A stretch of DNA of 64,000 bases from JABDIP01 sp965227455 (GCA_965227455.1 OZ245752.1:2604001-2668000); one strand, 5' to 3'. Shown: positions 24,872-35,031, numbered from the stretch's first letter. Program-made: numbers and translations. Notes: a model not told the origin generated them from the sequence alone.

Positions 24872-24907
24872 CGTTTCGCAATATTGAAGTCGAATTCCGA
24901 TTGCCAG

Positions 24908-26248
24908 CTATACGGGACTGCGAACTCTCCAAAAAAATGACATGAATGTTGGATCGACACCAATTCTGGTACGCACCCAAGACCAGACCCAGATGTTCCA
25001 ACTGACAGTAGAGAATGCCACTGCCGCAGCCGCACCTACAGTCCCCAACAGCATAACTAACGGCACAATCATAATCATAGCCAACGAATTCGATACAAAA
25101 GAAATCACGAGAAACTTTCGCTCGTTGCCGGTCATCAGCATTAGGTCTGCAGTAGGGCCACAGAGAACATTGAACATATTCGCAGCTGAAAGAATTACCA
25201 GTACTAGGTAACCAGACTCAAAACCTGGGCCGAACAACGACAATATTGAACTGCCGTATAGAAGAAGGGTACCGAAAGCAGCAAATGTCGGCAACGAAAC
25301 CCAGATAATGACAACTCTGCACAATAGCTGAACCTCATCGAGTTCCCTGGCGTGAAAATGCCTCGAAATGAGCGGCGCCCCGACCATGTTAGCAGCGAGC
25401 AGCATCAGATTAAGAAGGGCTGCCGTCTTCAACGCTGCAAAGAATGGCCCAGCGTCCACAGCAGTCATCAGTGATCCCACAATCACAACGCTCAAATTCG
25501 GAGCCGCCGCAACGACGATTGCCACACCCCACATACTCAACCCTGTTGCTCGCCACTCCTTTTGAAGCAGTCCATATTTCCTGGTGAAAATCTTTAGCGG
25601 ATGTGTGTGTTCAAAACAGAATGCCTGTACAATCACAACTAGCGCGAGACTCAGGGCGCAGAGCCAAAGAGCTGATACTGCATTGAGGCTCGAGGTAAGT
25701 GACGTAGCCGCAGGAATACTGAATAGAACAACACCTAGCCGCCATATCGTATCCCTAGGCGCTAGGGCTAAGACTACGTTGCCAAAGCTGCGAATGACAT
25801 GCGCTTGGTACTCAGCGAGGCACAGCACGAGGACCAACGTCGCAATCGCAAACAGATAAGCCGACGACGTCAAATCCAGTGCTCGGCCGACGGCAACAAT
25901 ACCCGCTCCAATTATCAAACAAGTTATCAGTGTGACGCTATATCCTTCTCGTATTATGCCGTTGCGAAGTTCATATCTATCATCGTGTACGTAAACCGGA
26001 ATATAGCGAAGTACGACTATTCTCTGCCCCCGGCCACCGAATACGGAGAGAAACGTTGCGAGGCTAAACGCCACACCAAACAATCCATACTGTTCTGCAT
26101 CCATTGCACGAGCAATGAACAAAAACATGAAGTACGATAACACAGCACTGGATATCTTTATTCCTAGAGAACCGGCCAAACTCTTGAGAATATTATTGTA
26201 ACTTTTGTCTTTTAGACGAACAATTATCGAACTAAGGTCAATGCGCAT
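24908..26248 (-). CDS. wzx: Polysaccharide flippase (Wzx/PST family)
   Basis: 446-aa membrane protein with about twelve to fourteen hydrophobic segments spread along its length, matching the polysaccharide transporter branch of the MOP superfamily. The N-terminal region MFLFIARAMDAEQYGLFGVAFSL is typical. It flips lipid-linked oligosaccharide to the periplasm. Low sequence conservation in this family makes the call rest mostly on topology and on its place between a GT4 and the sulfotransferase-polymerase pair. Low GC for the window. Confidence 0.87.
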   Translation of the reverse strand: MRIDLSSIIVRLKDKSYNNILKSLAGSLGIKISSAVLSYFMFLFIARAMDAEQYGLFGVAFSLATFLSVFGGRGQRIVVLRYIPVYVHDDRYELRNGIIREGYSVTLITCLIIGAGIVAVGRALDLTSSAYLFAIATLVLVLCLAEYQAHVIRSFGNVVLALAPRDTIWRLGVVLFSIPAATSLTSSLNAVSALWLCALSLALVVIVQAFCFEHTHPLKIFTRKYGLLQKEWRATGLSMWGVAIVVAAAPNLSVVIVGSLMTAVDAGPFFAALKTAALLNLMLLAANMVGAPLISRHFHARELDEVQLLCRVVIIWVSLPTFAAFGTLLLYGSSILSLFGPGFESGYLVLVILSAANMFNVLCGPTADLMLMTGNERKFLVISFVSNSLAMIMIVPLVMLLGTVGAAAAVAFSTVSWNIWVWSWVRTRIGVDPTFMSFFWRVRSPV

Positions 26249-26373
26249 ATTGCATTCGCCTATGAATTGAACGACCTATATAGTACTTGAATCCTATAAG
26301 ATCATTCAGTAGAGGCATGATTTATTCCTCTCGTCAAAATCTTCTATGCTAACGAGACTGCCTCCACTAAGTT

Positions 26374-27336
26374 TCACCTGACATAATTGATACGCCACTG
26401 CTTCAACTTATAGCTCAACCCCTGACGCAAACCGCGATCGGAAATATATTTGATCATTATACGTAGTCCATCACCTATCTTTGCAAGCTTCAGACTTATC
26501 ACTCCCGGCGCTATGGGCACTATACCGTCGGAGATTTGGTAGCCTTCCTGCGTTGCTTCTAACGCGGTTATCTGCTCTATCTTCAGGCTCTGCCTAGCCG
26601 TCAGATGCCTTCGATAGGCTGATGCGTCTTCGGGCAACACACCTGCCCGACCAGACGCCCGACCCCATCGTTCATCACCTTCATAGCGAGAAAGCTTTGC
26701 TGGATCGAATTCTAGACCGAGCCACTTCGCAACTCTCGTAAGTTCGACAGCAGGATGACTGGTTAGATCCTCATATTTCACTATCCTTACATGGTCCGGA
26801 CCGTAGATATTCTCTGCCTTTCTCAACGCACGAACTGCATCCCGCCATATTACCGAACTTCGCAGAATACTACGCCCCCAGGCGCGATACATGGACGAAA
26901 CTGTATTGTGCGGGCCACGAATCAAACCCAATATGCGTGCATCCGGAAATGTTTCCATAAGAAGATCAATATGGAATACATATTCTGGAGTCTTGTCGCC
27001 CCAGACCTTGATCGGCTGAGAAATGCCCTCCTTCTTGGCCAACTTGAGAAGCAGTTTCGGAACTGCCTCCTCGGCCGCCCCGCTGCCAAATACTTCAATC
27101 AATTCGTCTCGAGCCAGCCAGAGCCCGCGCTGGCGCATGTGATCGGAAAAGACACTTATTTCGAGTAAATCCACAAACACTCCAATGTGCGCACGACTTC
27201 CAGAAAGGCGGATCAAATTGGGCACAACTTGTATTTCGGCCGGCGGCAAATAGAGGCCGCTGCACAGCCGCAAGAGGTCACGCAACACCGACGTCCCACT
27301 CCGCGGTGCGCCTACGACAAATAAGGGAACTGTCAT
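26374..27336 (-). CDS. Sulfotransferase family protein
   Basis: 320-aa PAPS-dependent sulfotransferase. The 5'-phosphosulfate loop GAPRSGTSVL lies at residues 9-18, and a 3'-phosphate-binding segment LIRGPHNTVSSMYRAW is in the middle. The ATG at 27336 fits the family N-terminus (PLFVVGAPRSGTS) and overlaps the stop of the upstream polymerase gene. It probably sulfates the sugar units made by this cluster, consistent with marine sulfated polysaccharide. No PAPS synthesis genes are in the window. Some relatives act on lipids or proteins instead. Confidence 0.88.
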   Translation of the reverse strand: MTVPLFVVGAPRSGTSVLRDLLRLCSGLYLPPAEIQVVPNLIRLSGSRAHIGVFVDLLEISVFSDHMRQRGLWLARDELIEVFGSGAAEEAVPKLLLKLAKKEGISQPIKVWGDKTPEYVFHIDLLMETFPDARILGLIRGPHNTVSSMYRAWGRSILRSSVIWRDAVRALRKAENIYGPDHVRIVKYEDLTSHPAVELTRVAKWLGLEFDPAKLSRYEGDERWGRASGRAGVLPEDASAYRRHLTARQSLKIEQITALEATQEGYQISDGIVPIAPGVISLKLAKIGDGLRIMIKYISDRGLRQGLSYKLKQWRINYVR

Positions 27337-28673
27337 GATTTCATTATATAAGAACCGCCTCTGGCGCCCCGCCAACCCTTGATCGACAGAGCGGCCCCTA
27401 AGGCTAGAGCAGACCACTCTCCAAGTGAAACCGACCCAGCAATTGCAAACTGTGTCCTCACTAAATAGGGGATTAGTAATATGCCCCCTACGGCGAACAA
27501 CGACGCCCAACTCCTATCACTTATACTCCAGGAAAGTGTAACACACTTAAAAAACCAGATTCCGACCACAAACAATGATACGCTGGCCAAAGTTAACCCT
27601 AACAAACCCGCCTGATGCCAATAATGGAGAATTATGTTGTGTATATATTCTCCAGAGTGCAGGTAATCATCGACCTTAACGCCAGCCCCATGACCCAAAA
27701 TCGGCCTTTCGGCAATCGCATTCAACGCAGGACCCAAACTTCGCACTCTTGGATTGTCGATGATGTCATCGACAAATTTCAATTGAAATATTTCTAATAC
27801 ACCCTCACCCGCTGGTGTCACAAGCAATATGCATACAGACAATATCGAGGCCAAACACCACAACAGGTATTGAGCTATGCCGACTCTATATTTTGATATT
27901 ACAAATGAAATAACAACGATTAGTCCGAGAATTACGATGATAACAACGGTTCGACTTAGACTTATAAGAGCGAGAAATAGCACTATTCCTGCCGACACTC
28001 GAAAGTAGGCTGACACATTCTCGCGCGCTACCGGGATTAGAGCCCCTATCAAAGGCGGGATTAGTAACCCGATCATGACTGCGTGCCGCGTGGCGCTGCT
28101 CTGGCCACTCCCCTCCGCAGTGCCCCAGAGGACCATAGGCGTTTCGCTAAACAACCGTCGAAAAATGTCGTGCTGAATCAGCGTGTGATCTCCGGTAATT
28201 GCCGCCTGATAAATCAATAGGAAGGGGTTAACTTGGATTGACAGGAGCGACAAAACCGAAATTAGTAGAAAGGCAAGAACTCCGGCGACCGTACCGAGCC
28301 TGGCACATCTGACAATCTCCATCGTGCGAAATCTCAGGAGCCACGCAGCGAGCACGATCGAAAACACCGCGTATGACAGCGTTCTAATTATGTAAGTCGC
28401 CCCATCCCAGGATTGGCTGGACCACACCAGACTTATTGCCAGCGAAGATAGCGGGCAAACGATTATTATGAACAACGGGAGCAATGATTTGATATTCCCG
28501 CCGTACCGGGAAATATTCGATGATACTGCGATGATCGGAATCACTAGAGACAGATGGGCGATCTTTGCCTGAAGCCCTGCCACGGATAGCAAAGGTATCC
28601 ATTGTAGGGGCAGAAGACAGAAAAAGATTGTCAAGGCAATAGACTGATTGGATATACCTTCTTCTTTTTTCAT
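27333..28673 (-). CDS. wzy: O-antigen/exopolysaccharide polymerase (Wzy-like)
   Basis: 446-aa integral membrane protein with about eleven to thirteen TM segments. The Wzy_C-type periplasmic motif is visible as GHGAGVKVDDYLHSGEYIHN with HYWHQAGLLG. It should polymerise flipped repeat units in the periplasm. The gene overlaps the sulfotransferase gene by four bases, implying coordinated production. Third codon positions are A/T-rich. The start ATG has AGGA upstream. Confidence 0.87.
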   Translation of the reverse strand: MKKEEGISNQSIALTIFFCLLPLQWIPLLSVAGLQAKIAHLSLVIPIIAVSSNISRYGGNIKSLLPLFIIIVCPLSSLAISLVWSSQSWDGATYIIRTLSYAVFSIVLAAWLLRFRTMEIVRCARLGTVAGVLAFLLISVLSLLSIQVNPFLLIYQAAITGDHTLIQHDIFRRLFSETPMVLWGTAEGSGQSSATRHAVMIGLLIPPLIGALIPVARENVSAYFRVSAGIVLFLALISLSRTVVIIVILGLIVVISFVISKYRVGIAQYLLWCLASILSVCILLVTPAGEGVLEIFQLKFVDDIIDNPRVRSLGPALNAIAERPILGHGAGVKVDDYLHSGEYIHNIILHYWHQAGLLGLTLASVSLFVVGIWFFKCVTLSWSISDRSWASLFAVGGILLIPYLVRTQFAIAGSVSLGEWSALALGAALSIKGWRGARGGSYIMKS

Positions 28674-28708
28674 CCCGAATATCTTCCTAAAGGATCTCCA
28701 GGATCTAG

Positions 28709-29488
28709 TCAGAATAGAAGACCTAGTCGTCGCCTTGCCGTTTCAATCGACGCATGGCTCATCCAAGAAATCATTAGCTTCATGCACGATAGTAGAGGAA
28801 GGCCCTCAACATCGCGGTAAAGTTTCCAGTTGTATGGAATATTTTTCATTTTATTGCTAGAAAGACTATGCTGGCGGAGTCGGTAAGAACACAGTTTGTG
28901 GTCAACAATATTTGCTTCCTCTATTTTCTTAAGCAGAGCAAGAAACATAGCAAAATCCTGCCTCCTTTGCATATCTGGGAAATATGTTCGGCCACCACAA
29001 CGCTCAGGGTGGTAAACGACACTTGATGTGCGAATGAAACAAAACGGTAGTAATGATTTGTAGTCGACGCGCGAAGGAATTCGAGCAGGTTTCGCAATCT
29101 CGTCTCCATGCTCGTCGATAATGTCGTAGCGCGTGTAAGTGAATTTCTGTTTATGCTCGTTCATCTGCTGAATTTGGATTTTCAGCTTATCAACGTGCCA
29201 CAGATCATCGCTGTCTATGAACGCAATGTACTGTCCCTTCGAATGTCTTGTACCGATATTTCGGGCGCACGCGGCACCCTCCGCTCCGTTCGTTGAGAGG
29301 AATACGATACGGCGATCGTTGAAATTTCGGACAATCTCGACGGTGTTGTCAGTGGATCCATCGTCAATCGAAATTAGCTCGAAGTCGCCAAACGATTGGC
29401 CGAGAACAGACGCAACTGTATTTTCTATGTGTGCCTGGTCATTACGAGAGGGCATTACGATAGATATTTCCGGACCGTGAGGTAACAC
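28709..29488 (-). CDS. Glycosyltransferase family 2
   Basis: 259-aa GT-A enzyme. ISIVMPSRND opens the nucleotide-binding fold, ISIDDGSTDNT follows, and the metal-binding DXD motif is in FIDSDDLWH. The GTG at 29488 is chosen because GGAGG lies six bases upstream; the frame is open to 29521. It is the first gene of the leftward A/T-rich polysaccharide group. Donor and acceptor sugars are unknown. Confidence 0.88.
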   Translation of the reverse strand: MLPHGPEISIVMPSRNDQAHIENTVASVLGQSFGDFELISIDDGSTDNTVEIVRNFNDRRIVFLSTNGAEGAACARNIGTRHSKGQYIAFIDSDDLWHVDKLKIQIQQMNEHKQKFTYTRYDIIDEHGDEIAKPARIPSRVDYKSLLPFCFIRTSSVVYHPERCGGRTYFPDMQRRQDFAMFLALLKKIEEANIVDHKLCSYRLRQHSLSSNKMKNIPYNWKLYRDVEGLPLLSCMKLMISWMSHASIETARRRLGLLF

Positions 29489-29588
29489 ACCCAGCCTCCC
29501 TGGACCTACGCCATGGTGCACAACAATAAGGACCAGCGGATCCAGCGCTGGCTATCAACAAAATCTGTTCAGAATTGCAGCCTCTCGG

Positions 29589-31100
29589 CTAAATCTGATC
29601 ATCCGTCTGTTCCAAGTCATTCAGCAAATCTAGTGCCGTCGCATTGCCAGCGTCTGCCGAACGCCTAAGCCAAATGACGGCGGTCGGCCTATCCTCGGCT
29701 ACTCGATCGCCGTCCATGAAAAGCCGACCCAATTGAAGCATTGCCCAACTGTTTCCCGAATTCGCCGATTCTTGGAGCAACGTCACACCCAGATCAATAT
29801 CCTGCGGCACAACTTGGCCCTGGATATAGGTGCGGCCCAGGACAGCCATTGCGCCTGTGTTGCCTGCCTCGGCCGCCTGCTCCAGCCATGAGAGGCCAAC
29901 AACAACATCCTTTTCTACGTGAACGCCTTCGAGGTATGCGCGGCCCAGTTTTGCCATCGCTCCATGCCCACCTGCCGCACTGGCGCGCTCCAACCAAGCG
30001 ACACCCGACGAGGTGTCCTGAGGCACACCACGACCTTCCAGTAGTGCTGCGCCAAGCGTCGCCATCGCACCACCATTTCCACTGTTTGCCGCTTTCTCCA
30101 GCCACATGACGGCTGCCCCGGCGTTCTGGGGCACAAGTTCGCCATCAAGATAACTCCGGCCTAGAACTAACATCGCATGGGTATTTCCGGCGTCGCTGGC
30201 TTGTTCGAGGTACCCAATCGCCTTCTCGGCGTCGCGACGCACACTATCGCCAGCAATGTAGATTCGCCCCAGAGTAACCATGGCGCGCACGTTGCCTTTT
30301 GCGGCCGCCTGGTTCAGCAGTTCGATACCATGTGGAATATTCTTGTGCGGCCCATCTTCCAAATGGGCATGCCCCAAAACTGCCAGGGCTCCGCGATTTC
30401 CCCTGCCATCGGCGCGAATAAGCCAGTTCGAGCCCGCCTCCCAATTCTGCGGCACCAGATCGCCGTTCAAATAGGTTTGCCCCAGCGTAACCATAGCGCC
30501 TGAGTTTCCGGCTTCTGCAGCGCTGATCAGTAGAGCAAGCCCCCCAAGAACGTCCTTCTCAGTCCCCTGACCGGAGAGCTTCGCACGGCCCAGCGCGGTC
30601 GTTGCGCCCATGTGGCCTCTGTCTGATGCCAGCAGGAAGAGGTCTGCCGCCCGCTCTCCGTCCTGAGGGACGCCGACTCCACGCTGATAAAGGCGGCCCA
30701 GTTCAAACTGCGCCACGCCGCGTACCCGCGAAGGCTTGCTTGCCGCCATTTCAAACAGCGCTGCCGCACCTTCCGGGTTGCGGGGCACGCCGTCACCACG
30801 TAGATAGGCACGGGCAAGCGGTATCATGCCCGCCGGATAGCCCGCCTCGGCCAGCTCGCGATAGAGAGCAATTGCCTCGCCCTGTCTGCCGTCCCTACGC
30901 ATCTCGTTGGCAAGGCCCATCTGGTCTGCGCGGCCTTCGCGCGGGTTCCATTCGCCGCCAATGTCGATACTGCTGACAAGGCCGGACCATCCGCCGGACT
31001 GGCCCGCCTCGCATCCGGCCAGGACTAGAGCCGTCGCCAGGGCGGCAAATACCGGCGCTCCTGCAATGCGCGAACCCTTCGAACGTGTTCGCCTCTGCAT
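29589..31100 (-). CDS. Sel1-repeat lipoprotein (AlgK-like)
   Basis: 503-aa lipoprotein. The signal peptide ends in a lipobox LAGC with Cys30. From about residue 65 onward there are about twelve Sel1/TPR-like units with a 36-residue period, recognisable by AGNxxAMxxLGRxYLxG and VPQN. A strong ribosome site (GGAGGGGAGG) precedes the ATG at 31100; the frame is open upstream to 31262. The AlgK-type lipoproteins of alginate and other Wzy or synthase systems hold export machinery in the outer membrane. Position between the glycan genes and the mannose-1-phosphate enzyme supports that, by inference. Confidence 0.85.
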   Translation of the reverse strand: MQRRTRSKGSRIAGAPVFAALATALVLAGCEAGQSGGWSGLVSSIDIGGEWNPREGRADQMGLANEMRRDGRQGEAIALYRELAEAGYPAGMIPLARAYLRGDGVPRNPEGAAALFEMAASKPSRVRGVAQFELGRLYQRGVGVPQDGERAADLFLLASDRGHMGATTALGRAKLSGQGTEKDVLGGLALLISAAEAGNSGAMVTLGQTYLNGDLVPQNWEAGSNWLIRADGRGNRGALAVLGHAHLEDGPHKNIPHGIELLNQAAAKGNVRAMVTLGRIYIAGDSVRRDAEKAIGYLEQASDAGNTHAMLVLGRSYLDGELVPQNAGAAVMWLEKAANSGNGGAMATLGAALLEGRGVPQDTSSGVAWLERASAAGGHGAMAKLGRAYLEGVHVEKDVVVGLSWLEQAAEAGNTGAMAVLGRTYIQGQVVPQDIDLGVTLLQESANSGNSWAMLQLGRLFMDGDRVAEDRPTAVIWLRRSADAGNATALDLLNDLEQTDDQI

Positions 31101-31347
31101 CCTCCCCTCCAACAGAAATAAGACTGGGGCAAGACTAACGCCGGTTTGCCTCTTGGGTATCAACCGCAGCAATGATGAAATTTTAGGGAAAAACATCGAG
31201 AAATCTATCATTTTCGGATAGGGTCGAGAGCCCGACACTCGGTTTCTGGGCTGCCGGCCCAATGGAGTTCGTTTTTGCGGGAAACTGATTTGATTTCATC
31301 GGCCACGCCGCCGGAATACTCATGATTGAGCCAAGAGGATTCAGACC

Positions 31348-32442
31348 ATGGCAGGCCCCGTGCAACCGGTGATTCTTGCAGGCGGGGGCGGAACTCGACT
31401 GTGGCCCGCCTCTCAGAAGGACAATCCCAAGCAATTCCTGTCTCTGGATTCACAGATCAGCATGCTCCAGCAATCCGCACTTCGGTTCATGGATCGCTCG
31501 GGCCACTCGCGGCCATTTGTGATTTGCAGTGCTGAGCATCGAACGGCCGTGATGGACCATTTGCATCAGATCGACTGCAGGCCGTCCCGCGTAGTGCTGG
31601 AACCGCTTGGGCGAAGCACCGCGCCGGCCGCGGCGGTCGCGTCCATCCTGCTGGCCGAGAAGGACCCTCAGGCACTGGTGCTAATTGCCCCGGCCGATCA
31701 CATCATTCGAGATGCGGCGTCCCTACATTCTGCCGTTGAGAACGGCATCAGACCGGCAATTGACGGCATGCTCGTCACGTTCGGTATCAAGCCGGATCGA
31801 CCAGAGACCGGGTATGGCTACATCGAACAAGGTAGCCCATTGGACGGTTCTCCCGGCTGCTTTGCGGTCAACATGTTCACGGAGAAACCTGACGAAGCGA
31901 CAGCCACGCGGCTGATCGAAACCGGCGATCATCTTTGGAACAGTGGCATCTTCCTGTTCCGGGCCGACAGCTTTCTGGAGGAGTTGAAGGCGCACGAACC
32001 GGATGTCTTGGCTGCCTGCCAACGGGCTCTGGACGCGAGCGAAACTAGCGCGGAGTTTGTTTCACTAGATAAAGCTGCCTTTGAGACCTGCCCGAGAATT
32101 TCAATTGACCATGCCGTTATGGAACGGACCAAGCGGGCCGCTGTGGTTCCGGTTCAAATGCACTGGAGCGATGTCGGTTCCTGGGCCTCGCTTTGGCAAA
32201 TCCAGGACAAAAACGACGACGGCAACGTCATCTCCGGGCCTGCCGTTTCGGTCGATACGTCGAACAGCTATGTGCGCAGTGACGGTCCGCTGGTCGCCAC
32301 CATCGGGCTCGAAGGAATGGTCGTCGTGGCGACAAAGGATGCGGTGGTCGTCTGCCCCATGGACAGGGCACAGGACGTAGGGCGTATCTCGGATCTCATC
32401 CGATCCGAAGCGGAACTAGACAGCAAGCAGTCGCCGCTCTAA
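31348..32442 (+). CDS. manC: Mannose-1-phosphate guanylyltransferase (GDP-mannose synthesis)
   Basis: 364-aa nucleotidyltransferase. The signature VILAGGGGTRLWPASQKDNPKQF is at residues about 8-30 (key residues Gly-rich loop, Arg and the Lys of NPKQF), and FTEKPDEATA and WNSGIFLFRADSF follow. It makes GDP-mannose from mannose-1-phosphate and GTP. It lacks the C-terminal phosphomannose isomerase domain of the longer ManC/AlgA type. AGAGGA precedes the ATG. It converges on the wzc gene with a four-base overlap at the stops. Confidence 0.9.
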   Translation: MAGPVQPVILAGGGGTRLWPASQKDNPKQFLSLDSQISMLQQSALRFMDRSGHSRPFVICSAEHRTAVMDHLHQIDCRPSRVVLEPLGRSTAPAAAVASILLAEKDPQALVLIAPADHIIRDAASLHSAVENGIRPAIDGMLVTFGIKPDRPETGYGYIEQGSPLDGSPGCFAVNMFTEKPDEATATRLIETGDHLWNSGIFLFRADSFLEELKAHEPDVLAACQRALDASETSAEFVSLDKAAFETCPRISIDHAVMERTKRAAVVPVQMHWSDVGSWASLWQIQDKNDDGNVISGPAVSVDTSNSYVRSDGPLVATIGLEGMVVVATKDAVVVCPMDRAQDVGRISDLIRSEAELDSKQSPL

Positions 32443-34655
32443 TCGTCCCCGCCGCCATACCGGTACCCATAGTTCCAATGCCCATAGCCGCCCTGGCGCC
32501 GTGTGTCGGCCTGGGTCAGGACAACGCCGGCGATCGTGGCGCCGGCGTCGCGGAGCTGGTCGGCGGTGCGGCGGATGGCCTTCTGCGGGGTCTCGCGCCA
32601 TTTCGAGACCACCAGGGTGCGGTCCACCAGCCCGGCCAGGATCAGCGCGTCGGAGACCGGGATCACCGGCGGCGAATCCACCAGCACCAGATCCAGCTCG
32701 CCGCGCAGCCGGGTGATCAGATCGGCGCAACGCTGCAGCCGCAACAGGGCCGACGGGTCGTCCACATGCGGGCCGGCGGTGATCGCCCCGGCGCCCGAGG
32801 CGGCGTCCACCCGCACCACCGCATCCAGCGCCTCCGCCCCCTCCAGATAGCGGCTGAGGCCGGTCTCGTTGCTCAGGCCCAGGCCGGTATGGACCTTGGG
32901 ATGGCGCAGATCGGCGTCGATCACCACCACCTTCTTGCCGGTCTTCGCCACCACCCGCGCCAGCGACAGCGCCACCGAGGTCTTGCCGTCGCCGGGCAGG
33001 GCCGAGGTCACCAGCACCGAGGCGCCGGTATCGCTCTTCAGCCCGGAGAGCATCAGGGCGGTGTGCAGCGAACGATGCGCCTCGGCATAGGCGGAGAGCG
33101 GGTCCTCCGCGGCCACGTCCTGGGGCCCGCGCTGGTCGCGGCCGACGGCCACGGTGGGGATCGGGCCCAGGCCCGGGGTGGCCAGCACCTGCTCCACCTC
33201 CTCCACCGAGCGGAGGCCGCCCTCCAGCTGCTCGGCCACGAAGACCAGCATCGCCCCGGCACAGCAGGCGCCGATCAGGGCGACGGAGAGCAGCAGCGCC
33301 TTCTTCGGATAAGCGGGCTCGGTCGGCAGCTCGGCGCGGGAGACGATCCAGGAATCCGGCTGCTCCAGCCCGGTCTGCTCGGTCTCCTTGAAGCGGTTGA
33401 GGAAGGTCTCATAGAGGCCGCGGCTGGCCACCGCCTCGCCTTCCAGGCTGCGCAGCTCGACCATCGCCTGGTTCACCTGGCCGGCATCGTCCAGCAGCGT
33501 CGCCAGGGACGCCTCCAGCGAGGCCAGCCGCGCCGCCTCGATCTCCACCCCGCTGCGCAGGCTGGCGATCAGGTTCTCCGCCGTCTGCCGCGACAGGGCG
33601 TCGATGCGGCCCTGCAGCTCCATCACCACCGGATGGTCGGGGCCGTATTGCGCCATCAGCGTCGCCTCGGTCTGGCGCAGGCGCACGATGTTCTCGTTGT
33701 AGCGGACCGACAGGTTGGGATCGATGATCTCCAGCACCACCTCATGGCCGTTCAGGCGCAGCAGCTCCTCGGTGTGCTCCAGGCGGACGCGGGCGGTGTC
33801 GTAGTCGGCCCGGGCGCGGATGATCTGGGAGCTGGTCTGGGTGATCTGCTGGCTGATTAGCTCGTGGTCGCGGCCGTCGATGGTGGCGATCTCGGCCCGG
33901 AAGGTCTCGGCATTGCGCTCCGCCAGCTCGACCTCGCCGCGCAGCACCTCCAGCCGGTCGCTCAGCCATTCGGTCGCCTGGCGGGTCGCGTCGGCCTTCA
34001 GCTCCACCTGCTGGGCGATGTACAGATCGGCGATGGTATTGGCGACCCGGGCCGCCAGCCGCGGATCCTCCGAGGCGAAGCGCACGGTGATGACCCGCGA
34101 GCGGCCGACCGACGAGACGGTCAGGCGGTCCAGCATGGCCTCGACGATCTCCGCCTCCACCAGCTCCCGCCGCAGCTCGGCATCCAGATCCTCGAACGGC
34201 ATCTCGCCGCGGGCCGCGTTCACCAGGGGCGCGTCGCGGATGGCGCTCAGCAGGCCGCCCTGATTGTCCGGATGGGCCGGGTTCAGCTCCGCCACCCGGT
34301 CGAGGTCGGCCTCCGCCAGCACCCGTCGCATCAGCCCGCGGGAGCGCAGCACCTGGATCTCGCTCTCCACTGCCTGGCTGTCGCCGGACAGGCCGGACAC
34401 CACCGCCTCGATGTCGACGATCTGCTGGGTGCGCGGCGCCACCATGACGGTGGTCTGCGCCTCATAGCGCGGGGTCAGCTGGAAGACGGTCAGGATTGCG
34501 GTGATGACGATCAGCGCCACCGTGCCGAAGAACAGCCAGCGGCGGCGCCAGAACACCGCCAGCAGGTCCCTGAGATCGATTTCGGGGGGCTCGGACTCGC
34601 GGAATACCGGCTCGGCATCGACCGTCGAATAGCCGCCTTTGAGTTCCCGGTTCAT
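32439..34655 (-). CDS. wzc: Polysaccharide co-polymerase and tyrosine autokinase (Wzc type)
   Basis: 738-aa inner-membrane protein. The N-terminal Wzz domain begins with TM1 at about 35-60, a long periplasmic coiled-coil with TAENLI and ERNAETFRAEI runs to TM2 at about 445-470, and the cytoplasmic BY-kinase follows: Walker A SALPGDGKTSVALSLA, Walker A' VVVIDADLRHPKV and Walker B LVLVDSPPV. The C-terminus carries the autophosphorylated Tyr cluster at Tyr724, 729, 731 and 733. It controls chain length and polymer output with Wzy. GC content is high, unlike the A/T-rich genes in the middle of the cluster. Confidence 0.93.
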   Translation of the reverse strand: MNRELKGGYSTVDAEPVFRESEPPEIDLRDLLAVFWRRRWLFFGTVALIVITAILTVFQLTPRYEAQTTVMVAPRTQQIVDIEAVVSGLSGDSQAVESEIQVLRSRGLMRRVLAEADLDRVAELNPAHPDNQGGLLSAIRDAPLVNAARGEMPFEDLDAELRRELVEAEIVEAMLDRLTVSSVGRSRVITVRFASEDPRLAARVANTIADLYIAQQVELKADATRQATEWLSDRLEVLRGEVELAERNAETFRAEIATIDGRDHELISQQITQTSSQIIRARADYDTARVRLEHTEELLRLNGHEVVLEIIDPNLSVRYNENIVRLRQTEATLMAQYGPDHPVVMELQGRIDALSRQTAENLIASLRSGVEIEAARLASLEASLATLLDDAGQVNQAMVELRSLEGEAVASRGLYETFLNRFKETEQTGLEQPDSWIVSRAELPTEPAYPKKALLLSVALIGACCAGAMLVFVAEQLEGGLRSVEEVEQVLATPGLGPIPTVAVGRDQRGPQDVAAEDPLSAYAEAHRSLHTALMLSGLKSDTGASVLVTSALPGDGKTSVALSLARVVAKTGKKVVVIDADLRHPKVHTGLGLSNETGLSRYLEGAEALDAVVRVDAASGAGAITAGPHVDDPSALLRLQRCADLITRLRGELDLVLVDSPPVIPVSDALILAGLVDRTLVVSKWRETPQKAIRRTADQLRDAGATIAGVVLTQADTRRQGGYGHWNYGYRYGGGDD

Positions 34656-34956
34656 CCTATCGCCCCGCCAACCCGCGAACCTTGTGCATCAAGGCCAAAC
34701 CGCCCGACCGGCGCGGCGCAAACGCGAAACATCGCTCCAATGCCGAAACCCGCCAACACACGATCTGCCTGATCCCCGCGCGGTTTCACTAGCCTTGCCA
34801 AGACTATACGGAAGTTAGTTCAAATGGTACGGAACCGCAACTCTTGGCTGTCCAAAAGGATGGCCCTTCGACCGGTGGGACGGGCCGCAGAGGATCGGCC
34901 GCATTCCGGGCGATCGGAAAGCCATTGGACATGCCGGGGATGTGTGAGGTGTAGGA
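34656..34956. other. Intergenic region between wzc and tRNA-Val
   Basis: About 300 bases with no gene. It should hold the wzc promoter on the minus strand. A slightly AT-rich patch occurs near 34800-34830. I saw no strong hairpin or operator. Confidence 0.35.
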
Positions 34957-35031
34957 TGGTGGGCGCGACTGGGATTGAACCAGTGACCCCTACGATGTCA
35001 ACGTAGTGCTCTCCCGCTGAGCTACGCGCCC
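34957..35031 (-). tRNA. tRNA-Val (GAC anticodon)
   Basis: The reverse strand folds as a complete cloverleaf of 75 bases including an encoded CCA end. The seven-base acceptor stem is GGGCGCG/CGCGCCC, the D-arm stem is GCTC/GAGC, and the anticodon arm CTACG-TTGACAT-CGTAG gives GAC at positions 34-36. The T arm is ACTGG-TTCAATC-CCAGT. It reads Val GUC (and GUU) codons. Confidence 0.95.

Noticed and set aside
32478..33860. Forward open frame of 460 codons opposite wzc
   Set aside because: Gln/His/Arg/Gly-rich antisense shadow of the kinase gene, no recognisable motif.
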